64,000 nt of DNA from DATKJS01 sp964551995 (lineage in GTDB: Bacteria; Acidobacteriota; Aminicenantia; Aminicenantales; Saccharicenantaceae), in NCBI GenBank assembly GCA_964551995.1, contig CAZKFD010000004.1, positions 150,998 through 214,997 on the forward strand. Reading direction: 5' to 3'. A program made the translations under genes and the position numbers. Within the stretch, counting starts at the first letter, position 1, and each line of letters starts with the position of its first letter. Of the stretch, positions 54,550 to 61,960 are shown in pieces. Under the pieces are notes generated by a model, which worked only from the letters and a program-made list of their open reading frames with translations, did not search any database and was not told the DNA's origin.

Positions 54550-55719
54550 CTACCAGTTCGTATCCGTACCGACTTGAACCGGCGTCGTGGCATCGGTGTT
54601 GGTTCCCGTTCCGAGCTGGCCGTAGGCATTCCAGCCCCAGGCCCAGAGCGTCCCGCCGCTCTGGATGGCCACCGTGTGGGACCCGCCGGCAGCGGCCAAC
54701 GTCCACGTTGTGTCTGAGCTGACGAGGCTCGGTCCGAGGCTTTCCGCCGTCGTTCCCAGTCCGAGCTGGCCGTTGGCGTTGTTCCCCCATGCCCAAATCG
54801 ACTCGTTTGTCATTATGGCCACGGCATGGGCGTCGCCTGCGGAAATGGACTGCCAGAGAGAGGACAAGCCGACTTGAACAGGAGTGCTCGTGTTCGTCGT
54901 GGTGCCGTTCCCGACCTGCCCGTCGTCGTTGTAACCCCAGGCCCAAATCGAGCCGTCGGTCTTGAGCGCGATAATATAGCCGGCCCCGACGGACACGGCC
55001 TGCCAGTCGGTTTCCGCGCCGACCTGGAGGGGGGTCGGGCTGTTCGTTGTCGTCCCGTCGGCGAGCTGGCCGTAGGCGTTCCAGCCCCAGAGCCAGAGCG
55101 TCCCATCGCTCCTGACCGCCGCCGTGTTCCCGTACCTGGCGGATACGGATTGCCAGTCCGTGTCCGTTCCGACCTGGACCGGCGTGTTGCTGTCCGTGCT
55201 CGTTCCGTTGCCGAGCTGCCCGTAAACGTTGTTCCCCCAGGCCCATATCGAGCCGTCAGTCTTGAGTACAACCGTATGGGAATCGCCCGCTGCGACGGAC
55301 TTCCAGTGGTTGTCCGTCCCGACCTGGACGGGCGCATTGCTGTTTACGTTCGTTCCGTTCCCGAGCTGGCCGTTGAAGTTGTATCCCCAGGTCCAGAGCG
55401 TCCCGTCGCTCCTGACCGCCGCCGTGTGGTACGAGCCCGCCACAACCGCCCGCCAATTCGTGTCCGTGCCGATCTGCACCGGAACGTTGACGCCCGAGTT
55501 CGTCCCGTTTCCGACTTGGCCGTAGTCGTTGGACCCCCAGGCCCAGAGCGTCCCGTTGGTCCTGATCGCGACGGTGTGAGCGTACCCCGCGGAGACCATC
55601 GGAGTGACTGCACCCGAGATGTTGGAGGCCGATTCGTTCGAGCAGGCCGCATAGGCCAGCGCCAGCGAAAGGATCGTGATCCCCAGCGTCGGGAGCTTCA
55701 TTGATCTTTTATGCGCCAT
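54550..55719 (-). CDS. RCC1-repeat propeller lipoprotein
   Basis: 389 residues. A signal sequence (LGITILSLALAYAACSNESA) ends in a Cys, so lipidation is plausible. The rest is seven near-identical RCC1-type repeats of about 50 residues, each with a WAWGxNxxGQLGxGTxT core (for example WAWGNNVYGQLGNGTSTDSN). Seven units, with the first strand supplied at the N-terminus and the last by PVQVGTDTNW, make one closed seven-blade propeller. Such secreted RCC1 proteins are usually binding scaffolds. Start choice: ATG at 55719 is next to the promoter; ATG at 55701 is an alternative. High DNA similarity among repeats suggests recent expansion or conversion. Confidence 0.88.
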   Translation of the reverse strand: MAHKRSMKLPTLGITILSLALAYAACSNESASNISGAVTPMVSAGYAHTVAIRTNGTLWAWGSNDYGQVGNGTNSGVNVPVQIGTDTNWRAVVAGSYHTAAVRSDGTLWTWGYNFNGQLGNGTNVNSNAPVQVGTDNHWKSVAAGDSHTVVLKTDGSIWAWGNNVYGQLGNGTSTDSNTPVQVGTDTDWQSVSARYGNTAAVRSDGTLWLWGWNAYGQLADGTTTNSPTPLQVGAETDWQAVSVGAGYIIALKTDGSIWAWGYNDDGQVGNGTTTNTSTPVQVGLSSLWQSISAGDAHAVAIMTNESIWAWGNNANGQLGLGTTAESLGPSLVSSDTTWTLAAAGGSHTVAIQSGGTLWAWGWNAYGQLGTGTNTDATTPVQVGTDTNW

Positions 55720-55728
55720 GCCTCAGCC

Positions 55729-55757
55729 AGTATAGATATAGAGGGAAGAGAAGTCAA
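55729..55757 (-). promoter_or_regulatory. Predicted promoter of the RCC1 lipoprotein gene
   Basis: On the minus strand TTGACT, a 17-bp spacer and TATACT. The -10 box ends 9 bp before the ATG at 55719, so the message would be leaderless or nearly so. Confidence 0.65.
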
Positions 55758-56040
55758 GGACGCCACCGCCATGGGAGCCGAGCCATTCGCCGGCTTCGCG
55801 CAAAGCTACGGGGCTGAGGGCGCTTCGGCCATCCTCCGTCTCTTTCCAGAGCTCCGTCGATCTCTGGGCATTGTCTGTTATTCAGGAACTTGTTAACGAA
55901 TGGAGTCGTTGCCCGGGCGCAATTATCCCTTTGCGATGACCGCCCATCACGCAAGGGGCCGTCGAGGCAGAGATCTAACTCGCCGCAGGAACCAGGCCAT
56001 AAGTCGCTGATTTCCTGGCTTATATGGGGGAAAAAGAGAG

Positions 56041-56082
56041 CGCGCCCGGGGTGACTCGAACACCCGACCTGCTGATTCGTAG
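56041..56082 (-). other. attachment site: 3' half of tRNA-Arg(ACG)
   Basis: Read on the minus strand, the 42 bp match tRNA positions 32-73 exactly: loop CTACGAA with anticodon ACG, 3' strand TCAGC of the anticodon stem, variable loop AGGTC, T arm GGGTG-TTCGAGT-CACCC, acceptor 3' strand CGGGCGC and discriminator G. The tRNA 5' half is missing: the bases before it (ending ATGAAAA) cannot form the anticodon stem and no GCGCCCG acceptor strand is present. A T-rich stretch follows. This is the displaced direct-repeat end left by integration in the anticodon loop; the intact tRNA should lie at the other end of the island, to the right of the window. Confidence 0.8.
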
Positions 56083-56111
56083 TTTTCATGTCGGATGTTC
56101 ATGCTTCCTCG

Positions 56112-57539
56112 CTAACTCACTGAGTTCAAATCAGATAGCGTCACTCTCTCATCCGGAGCGGACTTTCCATCATAAATATTCAATAAACTTTCGTCCGCTG
56201 GGTCCGGGGCAACCAGGGCGGCCACGGCCTCTTTCTTCAACGCCTCGTTCGGGTGGGTATACCGCTGCGTGATCTCGACGGAGCTGTGCCCGAGCAGGTC
56301 CTTGACCGTGATGAGATTCACCCCGCGCTCGATCAGCCGAGTCGCGAAGGTGTGGCGCAGGTCGTGGAAGCGCAGGCCCTTGATACCCGCCCGACGGCAG
56401 GCCGTCCCCCAGGCCGACCCGGCATCCACGAAGGGCTTGTCGGTGACAGGGCTGGTTAAAACAAATTCCGACTTGCCCCTCCCCTTTCGGAGCCGCAGAA
56501 TCTCGGCGATCAAGACCTCGTTCATGTCCACGTACCGAATCCGGCCGCTCTTAGTCCGCTCGACCCGAATTCGAGCCGAGGCGAGGTCAACCTGGTTCCA
56601 GCGGAGCCCTAGAATCTCGCCGAGCCGCATGCCCGTGTTCAGGGCCACAATGATCATGGACTTTAGCCGAGGCGGGCAAACCTCCAGCAGCCGTTGTTCC
56701 TCCTGCTGGGTTAGGATGCGCTCCTTGAGGTTGTCCTTCTCCGGATAGAATCGGAACTTCGGCATCCGCGCCTCGTCTAGATAGCCCCATTCGACGGCCA
56801 ACGAGAGCATCCGCCTCAGCAGGGCCATATCGCGGTTCACCGTCGTCTTCGTCACCGGATAGTTGACGATCCGCCAGGTCTTGTACTTTTCGAGCCGGTG
56901 CCCATCAATCTCATCAAGCGAGAATCGCCCGAAGTACCTGTCCAGATTCTTCATCGCGCCAACGTCCGTCCGCCAACTGCGCTTGTTCACCTTGGCATAA
57001 TCGTCCAGGTACATCTTGGAAAACTCGGTGAACCCAATCCGCTTCGTCTTCGGCTTGACGTTATGGACGTTCTCGAAGACCTCTCGGACCTTAGCCTGCA
57101 GGGCGACTACGGCCTGCGCTCTGGTTAGGGCGTGCGAGATGACCCTTTGCCGCCACCTGCCGTCCACGTCCTTGAACTGCATGTACCATCGGTCGTGGCC
57201 TTTTGCAGTCCTTCGATCAAAAACACCTCCTATACCATAATTCCAGTACCGCGAGCCTTTCTCTCTCACGGTACTGCCTCCTTTTAGGAATTGCCTATCA
57301 AAGGCATCGAGGGTCACGTCGTAGTTCAGGATAAGCTCAGTCGCCGGATTCGCCTTGACCGACTTCTCCTCGACCCAGGCCTCAATTGCCCGACGATCGA
57401 ACCGGATGGCATGCCCGATCTTGGAAAACGGAATCCTCCCTTGGGAAACAAGTTGATAAATAGTTGAAGGGTGGAGCTGAAGAAATCCAGCCACTTCCCT
57501 CACCGAAAGCAGGCCCTCGTCGAAGCAGGCATTAGCCAC
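56112..57539 (-). CDS. Tyrosine recombinase/integrase with N-terminal excisionase-like HTH
   Basis: 475 residues from a GTG. Residues 8-60 are a helix-turn-helix of the excisionase/MerR type (LLSVREVAGFLQLHPSTIYQ LVSQGRIPFSKIG). A SAM-like core-binding domain (about 165-270) follows, then the catalytic domain with R305 (TGMRLGEILGL), H392-x-x-R395 (HDLRHTFATR), H418 (LLGHSS) and Y427 (RYTH), all five key residues. It should integrate and excise the island at the tRNA-Arg site next to its stop codon (29 bp). The best ribosome site (AAGGAGG) serves an ATG at 57555 in another frame; deleting one base in a G4 run would join that ATG to the integrase frame. Confidence 0.93.
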   Translation of the reverse strand: MANACFDEGLLSVREVAGFLQLHPSTIYQLVSQGRIPFSKIGHAIRFDRRAIEAWVEEKSVKANPATELILNYDVTLDAFDRQFLKGGSTVREKGSRYWNYGIGGVFDRRTAKGHDRWYMQFKDVDGRWRQRVISHALTRAQAVVALQAKVREVFENVHNVKPKTKRIGFTEFSKMYLDDYAKVNKRSWRTDVGAMKNLDRYFGRFSLDEIDGHRLEKYKTWRIVNYPVTKTTVNRDMALLRRMLSLAVEWGYLDEARMPKFRFYPEKDNLKERILTQQEEQRLLEVCPPRLKSMIIVALNTGMRLGEILGLRWNQVDLASARIRVERTKSGRIRYVDMNEVLIAEILRLRKGRGKSEFVLTSPVTDKPFVDAGSAWGTACRRAGIKGLRFHDLRHTFATRLIERGVNLITVKDLLGHSSVEITQRYTHPNEALKKEAVAALVAPDPADESLLNIYDGKSAPDERVTLSDLNSVS

Positions 57540-57577
57540 ACCCCGGTCTGTTCATTGCTACCTCCTTAGTTCTCAAC

Positions 57578-57610
57578 CGGCAGTCATATTATAAAATCCT
57601 ATAACTGCCG
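57578..57610. promoter_or_regulatory. Inverted repeat overlapping the integrase promoter (putative operator)
   Basis: CGGCAGT (57578-57584) and ACTGCCG (57604-57610) are perfect 7-bp arms. On the minus strand the promoter TTGATT (57611-57616), a 17-bp spacer and a perfect TATAAT (57588-57593) runs through them. A dimeric regulator bound here would block the -10 and spacer. Confidence 0.6.
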
Positions 57611-57616
57611 AATCAA
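57588..57616 (-). promoter_or_regulatory. Integrase promoter
   Basis: TTGATT, a 17-bp spacer and TATAAT, the closest to consensus in the island, about 25 nt upstream of the Shine-Dalgarno sequence. Confidence 0.7.
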
Positions 57617-57749
57617 TTGTTTTATCAACAACTTAGAAGCGCCCTCAATTTGCAGGAGGGGCGAGACTAAAGCCTGGCCCTGAGTTCCTCGGCTTAATCC
57701 TAACATTGCACTTTCCTCGGATAATTTACTTGCCCGTGAAGAATATAGC

Positions 57750-57781
57750 CATGTCCAAATTACTGGCTTGTCTTGGACATG
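57750..57781. terminator. Hairpin with T-tract between integrase and orphan gene
   Basis: CATGTCCAA (57750-57758) and TTGGACATG (57773-57781) form a perfect 9-bp stem with a 14-nt loop, followed by ATTTTTGG. In the 460-bp gap between the two minus-strand genes it could end transcription or act as an operator. The rest of the gap (57617-58002) shows short inverted sequences such as CTAATGCATGATTAG but no coding frame I can support. Confidence 0.5.
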
Positions 57782-58002
57782 ATTTTTGGCCGCCCCCCTG
57801 AGACCGAAAATTTCTAACGCTAGATATTGTGCGCCGTTAAGACACGTATAGATCTATTAATCGCTAGGCCATAATTGCGGCGGTAGGGGGCAACCGCATC
57901 ACGCAGCTAATGCATGATTAGGCTTTAGGGTGAATAGGCCAGAGCGTGAAATCCTCTCTCCGCTCTTCTATAGGCCATTTTGCTGATATGACGTTGAGGT
58001 CC

Positions 58003-58950
58003 TCAACTTGCGTCCAGGTCCCACAAAAACGCGCCTCCAAAAACATCATCTCTAACAGACATATTTTTTATAATGTCATTTCTATTCCGAAGGATTTTAT
58101 CTATCGTATCCCGAGCTAGATTTAACACTTCTGAAAATACGCCTATCGTGAGCTCTCTGGGAGAATTTTCCCTAATAAAAGGAATGAACCGTGTTTCGTT
58201 CTTCTCCTCTTCTCTCTTTGCCCATTTTATTAGCAGTTCAAACCAAGGCTTGCCTATTAGGGTTTGTGTCGCTAACTTCTTTGCCCATGTTTTTTTAATT
58301 TCGTTCTCCAGCTTTCTGACGTCCTTAATTACCTTTCGCTTAGCTGTTATCTCTTTTTTTAAGCTCCTGATGGTGTTTAATATCGAATAATAATTGAGCA
58401 TACAGTAGCATCTATTATCAAGAGATGAAAGATTTATAGAACCACGAAGCTTCTTCCCATATTTTCTTAATTCCGTTATCAACCTTTCGATTTTTGCCAT
58501 GTCTCTTTCACCGCACCACTCCTGAATCTTCCCGATGACCGCGTTATGTCTAAAAATCCATGGCCCTTTTTTCTTTATGAGGTCAAAGATGGTATCCTCA
58601 TTTTGGACCACTTTTTTTTCCAGCGATTCACCTTTTTCAAATTCAAATTTAGCTTCTGCCTGAACAGCATAGAGAAAATTATCCAGATCATATGCTAATC
58701 TTTGCTTGAAAATCTCCTGATAAGAATTCTCTTTGAGCATATTGATTATTGTTTTATGGCGGCTAAAAACCTCACGACTGATTCCCTCGTCCTCGTAATA
58801 AATATCATTGGCCTGGACAACGATGAAAGGATAAAAAAATCGGCGCGGATTAATTTTGATATGCAAGGAGGAAGTTGGTTCATTCGTAAATTCCGTGGTT
58901 ACTTTAATTCTCCATTCATTCGGATCTGCAAACAGTTTTGGTGGCGTCAT
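58003..58950 (-). CDS. AT-rich island gene of unknown function
   Basis: A protein of about 315 residues. The start at 58950 is chosen because GCGAGGA lies 6-7 nt upstream; a longer reading to 59067 lacks a site. It is rich in Lys, Ile and Asn with AT-rich codons, unlike the genes left of 56 kb. It contains NEWRIKVTTEFTNEP and SSLHIKINPRRFFYPFIVVQ near the start, a helical and coiled-coil-like middle (SLKKEITAKRKVIKDVRKLE NEIKKTWAKKL), and IPFIRENSPRELTIGVFSEV with a late acidic end. I do not recognise a family. Position next to the integrase and the composition mark it as island cargo. Confidence 0.7.
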   Translation of the reverse strand: MTPPKLFADPNEWRIKVTTEFTNEPTSSLHIKINPRRFFYPFIVVQANDIYYEDEGISREVFSRHKTIINMLKENSYQEIFKQRLAYDLDNFLYAVQAEAKFEFEKGESLEKKVVQNEDTIFDLIKKKGPWIFRHNAVIGKIQEWCGERDMAKIERLITELRKYGKKLRGSINLSSLDNRCYCMLNYYSILNTIRSLKKEITAKRKVIKDVRKLENEIKKTWAKKLATQTLIGKPWFELLIKWAKREEEKNETRFIPFIRENSPRELTIGVFSEVLNLARDTIDKILRNRNDIIKNMSVRDDVFGGAFLWDLDAS

Positions 58951-59172
58951 TTTGTGTCCTCGCTTTCCCCAATTGGTATCGATTCTATTATTATCCCTTC
59001 GAGTTTCAGAAATAAAGGAGTTATGGGTTGATTGAAAATAGTGGCGGTGGTTCCTCAGATCAAACACGTCTCATGTTATCCGATTTTACTCGACATGTTA
59101 TTTTTTCGCCTTGGCCTGCCCTGACGTCACCAGAATAGCCTCCAGGCAACCGATGCCTGGGTTATATATCAT

Positions 59173-59228
59173 CGCCAGAGGCGAAATGGGTCGAAGATCT
59201 CACGTCAGAGGTGGTATCGTGAGGGGGG
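59173..59228 (+). repeat. Island repeat R1, copy a
   Basis: A 56-bp element from CGCCAGAGGCGAAATGGG to GTATCGTGAGGGGGG. It is about 78 percent identical, with one gap, to copy b at 60142-60198. Both lie 40-62 bp upstream of an island gene. Inside, CTCACG and CGTGAG pair across a 13-nt loop that holds the octamer TCAGAGGT. The flanking gap (58951-59289) shows no other gene. Confidence 0.65.
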
Positions 59229-59289
59229 CGGGTAAGTTTCCCCCGGACTAGGAGGGAACCCCGGTGGCCTTGGGATCGTATATTAAGTC

Positions 59290-59820
59290 GTGAGCGAAGC
59301 CAAGCGGCCTTGGGGTGGACCGGAATGGCTCATTGTCATCGGTGCCGGTATTTTCATATTCGTGCTAGGGCTTTCGGCGGCGTGGGAAGCGGACATCCGG
59401 TGGCTGCACTTCTTTCAGGCGTGGATGTACATTGCCGCGATTTGGCTCGGCCTGAGGAAGTCCAGGTGGGGCTATTTCGTCGGCATTGCGGCGGCGGGGA
59501 CGTGGGATTACATGAGCGTTTTTGTCAATACGTTTTTCATGAGCGGGCTGCACCATCTCGCGAGCTGGGTTCGTACCGGTCACCTGGCGCAGCCCGACCA
59601 GCTGCTCGCGATCCCTGCTTGGGGCTCGAACCTCATCATGATTATCGGCTGCACCTGGGGCTATTTGCGTTTAAGGGATAAGCGGCCGAGTGACCTCCTC
59701 AGGTTCGCGGCCGCGTTTGCATCGACGACGATCTTCTTCGCGGCCGCTATGGCGATTTTTCAGCCCCGGTACTTGCCGCAGATTCGCGGGATGCTCCACC
59801 CCCGCTGGCCAAGATGGTAG
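59290..59820 (+). CDS. Small polytopic membrane protein, unknown function
   Basis: 176 residues from a GTG. Four to five hydrophobic segments: WLIVIGAGIFIFVLGLSAAW, WMYIAAIWLGLRKSRWGYFV, MSVFVNTFFMSG, IPAWGSNLIMIIGCTWGYL and FAAAFASTTIFFAAAMAIF. The end LPQIRGMLHPRWPRW is basic. The pattern is that of small uncharacterised membrane proteins in soil bacteria; no catalytic motif is seen. GC content is higher than that of its island neighbours. It is bracketed by R1a and R2a. A start site is weak: no clear Shine-Dalgarno sequence precedes the GTG. Confidence 0.6.
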   Translation: MSEAKRPWGGPEWLIVIGAGIFIFVLGLSAAWEADIRWLHFFQAWMYIAAIWLGLRKSRWGYFVGIAAAGTWDYMSVFVNTFFMSGLHHLASWVRTGHLAQPDQLLAIPAWGSNLIMIIGCTWGYLRLRDKRPSDLLRFAAAFASTTIFFAAAMAIFQPRYLPQIRGMLHPRWPRW

Positions 59821-59885
59821 GCGGCGATTGACCCTGCCTCGGCCTGCATCGACCTGAGGGCCAAGGCCCTGCCTGAAAAAAACAG

Positions 59886-60018
59886 CTTAACCTCTGAGGC
59901 ATCCAAGGATAAGCCTGGCTTAGTACAGATCCACATCGATAGGTACGGATACGTGACTATTTCCGCCCAAATCCCGTCTCTGCTCGCCTCTGCGCCTCAA
60001 ACGCCGTCCGGGCCGTAT
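59886..60018. repeat. Island repeat R2, copy a
   Basis: The element begins with CTTAACCTCTGAGGCATCC and ends in a 63-bp core (59956-60018) that closes with CGTAT. The core aligns without gaps to copies b and c. R2a to R2b identity over the core is about 79 percent by hand count. On the minus strand one frame keeps similar residues in R2a and R2b (the run R-R-D/E-x-G-G-N, then S-V-P-I). Confidence 0.65.
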
Positions 60019-60141
60019 AAAGGGAGTGGGCTGGCAACGTTCTACCTCTGAACCGCCCAGGGCTAGGTGCTTTAGAGCCCAAGAAGGGGCGATTTGCCAG
60101 GTGTACAAGAGGATGGCGTCAGTTTGGCTATAGGCCGCCGG

Positions 60142-60198
60142 CGCCAGAAGCGAGAAGGGTTGAAAACGTTACTTCAGAGGTGCTATCGTTAAGGGGGG
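60142..60198 (+). repeat. Island repeat R1, copy b
   Basis: 57 bp, CGCCAGAAGCGAGAAGGG to TATCGTTAAGGGGGG. It contains TTGAAA, an 18-bp spacer and TATCGT, so it could hold the promoter of the SIR2 gene. The octamer TCAGAGGT is at 60174-60181. The stretch 60019-60202 can also be read as an open frame of about 60 codons without a start codon, so this may be the 3' end of a decayed gene. Confidence 0.65.
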
Positions 60199-60237
60199 TA
60201 TAATTTTGCTGATTAGAAATTGATTTAAGGAGCAGTG

Positions 60238-61842
60238 GTGAAAGAATATATTAAGCTGTTCCCGAAACCACTCCTAAGGGACTTAACAGAGGGTCTTTGG
60301 TTACCGATTGTCGGAGCAGGGCTTTCTCGAAATGCCGATGTGCCTGCCGGCAAGGCGATTCCCCTGTGGGAGGAGCTGGGCAGAGCTTTGTCCGAAGAAA
60401 TACCTGATTATCCTTATTCTGGAGCCATCGATGCCATCTCGTCTTACGCCCACGAATTCTCAAGAACAAGACTGATTGAAAGATTGAGCGAGCTCTTACT
60501 AATTGCGGAATCAAGACCGTCAGAAGTCCATCGAGCATTTTGTTCCATTCCATTTAGCCTAGTTTGCACAACAAATTTTGACTTTCTTTTGGAGCGACAA
60601 TATGCATTGGGCACCCGTTACTGTCGTGTTGTTCTTGATGAAGACCAGCTCTCTCTAAGCTCAAAGACGACAGAACTCCTCCTTCTCAAGCTCCATGGAG
60701 ATCTTAATCACCCACAGCGTCTAGTCGTGACCGAGGAGGATTATGACAAGTTTATTGCAGGATATCCTCTATTGGCCACCTTCCTAGCAAACCTTCTCAT
60801 AACAAGAACGGCCGTTTTGATTGGATATAGTCTTGATGACCCAGATTTTCGACAGATATGGCAAGTTATAGGTGAGAGACTTGGCAGACAGCGAAGGCAT
60901 GCGTATGCTTTGGTCGTGAACGCAAAGCCATCCGAAATTGCTCGCTTTGACCGAAGGGGAGTTAAGGTGATTAATCTCCCCGGATCAAAGTCAAAGTATG
61001 CTAAAACACTCGCTGAAACATTCGATGACTTGCGGGAGTATCTTAGTGCCAGCGTAATTCCTGCAAGCCTTACAATTGAAGAGGATCCCTTACGAGAACT
61101 ATCTCTTCCGCCGACGGCGATTAATCGTTTGTGCTTTTTTGCAATTCCTTACTCCCTACACCCTTTTTATAAGCAGAATGTATATCCCATTGTCGAAAAA
61201 TACGGTTTCGTGCCGGTTACCGCAGAAGAAGTAATCTCGCCGGGTGACGTCCTGACCCCCAAAATAGAAGCTCTAATCGAAAGATCATTTGCCTTAGTGG
61301 CAGACGTATCAGCCCCAGCCTCTTCTTCGGAATTCCGCTTCGCCTTAAGTAAGAAAGACCCAAATCGGGTTTTAGGTGTCGTCGAAAAACCGGAATCATT
61401 ACCAACTGATATCGCCAATCTATATTACATAACAAGGCCGAGTAAGTCTTATGCAAAGGCGGAGGAATTCTTGAGTCATATGGATGATTGGTTTCAAAGA
61501 CTGGCCAGAGACATTGGGCCCAAATTGGCCGAAGAACCCCTTCGGTTACTATGGCAAAAAGAATACCGAGCAGCTGTTATATCTGCGATCACTGCACTTG
61601 AGATTGCCATTCGTAATCAAACCAGTCTATCATTTTGCAGTCCGGAAAAAATCAGAGGCCTCACTAGTCTTATAAGCCAACTAAGCGAACTAAAGGATTT
61701 TAGTCAGCACGAGATTAATAAGATAAACGAGTGGGTCCAAATTCGTAATAAGCTTGTTCATTCACAACAAAAAATCGGTGCCGAAAAAGCGAAGGAAATA
61801 GTGGAGGGTGTGAAGGAGATTATTGACAGACTTAAGAGTTAG
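60238..61842 (+). CDS. SIR2-domain protein with nucleotide-sensor-like and HEPN-like domains (putative defence effector)
   Basis: 534 residues. A second in-frame GTG is used because AAGGAG is 5 nt upstream. Residues about 20-270 form a SIR2-like NADase: WLPIVGAGLSRNADVP (G26-x-G28-x-S30), VCTTNFDFLL (N113), LLKLHGDL (H153), IGYSLDDPDF (196-203). Residues about 297-400 (CFFAIPYSLHPFYKQNVYPI, ALVADVSAP with D356) resemble nucleoside-deoxyribosyltransferase/TIR-like nucleotide-binding domains. Residues about 430-534 are helical with WVQIRNKLVH: R503-x4-H508, the HEPN RNase motif. SIR2-domain proteins deplete NAD in several antiphage systems. The three-domain combination is not one I can name. 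Codon use is AT-rich. Confidence 0.85.
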   Translation: MKEYIKLFPKPLLRDLTEGLWLPIVGAGLSRNADVPAGKAIPLWEELGRALSEEIPDYPYSGAIDAISSYAHEFSRTRLIERLSELLLIAESRPSEVHRAFCSIPFSLVCTTNFDFLLERQYALGTRYCRVVLDEDQLSLSSKTTELLLLKLHGDLNHPQRLVVTEEDYDKFIAGYPLLATFLANLLITRTAVLIGYSLDDPDFRQIWQVIGERLGRQRRHAYALVVNAKPSEIARFDRRGVKVINLPGSKSKYAKTLAETFDDLREYLSASVIPASLTIEEDPLRELSLPPTAINRLCFFAIPYSLHPFYKQNVYPIVEKYGFVPVTAEEVISPGDVLTPKIEALIERSFALVADVSAPASSSEFRFALSKKDPNRVLGVVEKPESLPTDIANLYYITRPSKSYAKAEEFLSHMDDWFQRLARDIGPKLAEEPLRLLWQKEYRAAVISAITALEIAIRNQTSLSFCSPEKIRGLTSLISQLSELKDFSQHEINKINEWVQIRNKLVHSQQKIGAEKAKEIVEGVKEIIDRLKS

Positions 61843-61960
61843 GTTGCTTTATAACTTTGCTATTTTGACGATAGCCGTGAAGTCTAAGTAGGGGCGGCAT
61901 GCATAAGTCGGACAGTATATCTGATTACTTAATTTATGGTGCCAGGATGGGCATTCGCTC

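Noticed and set aside
55740..55890. Minus-strand reading with LREAGEWLGSHGGGVLD, reminiscent of a regulator C-terminus
   Set aside because: Only about 50 codons follow a stop codon, with no start and no other conserved element; chance cannot be excluded.
56083..56140. A complete tRNA on the minus strand at the attachment site
   Set aside because: The sequence 5' of the anticodon loop cannot form the anticodon, D or acceptor stems and runs into the integrase gene.
61843..61960. A terminator or R repeat between the SIR2 and nuclease genes
   Set aside because: Only a weak 5-bp stem (GCTAT/ATAGC) without a T-tract is present, so the two genes may be co-transcribed.
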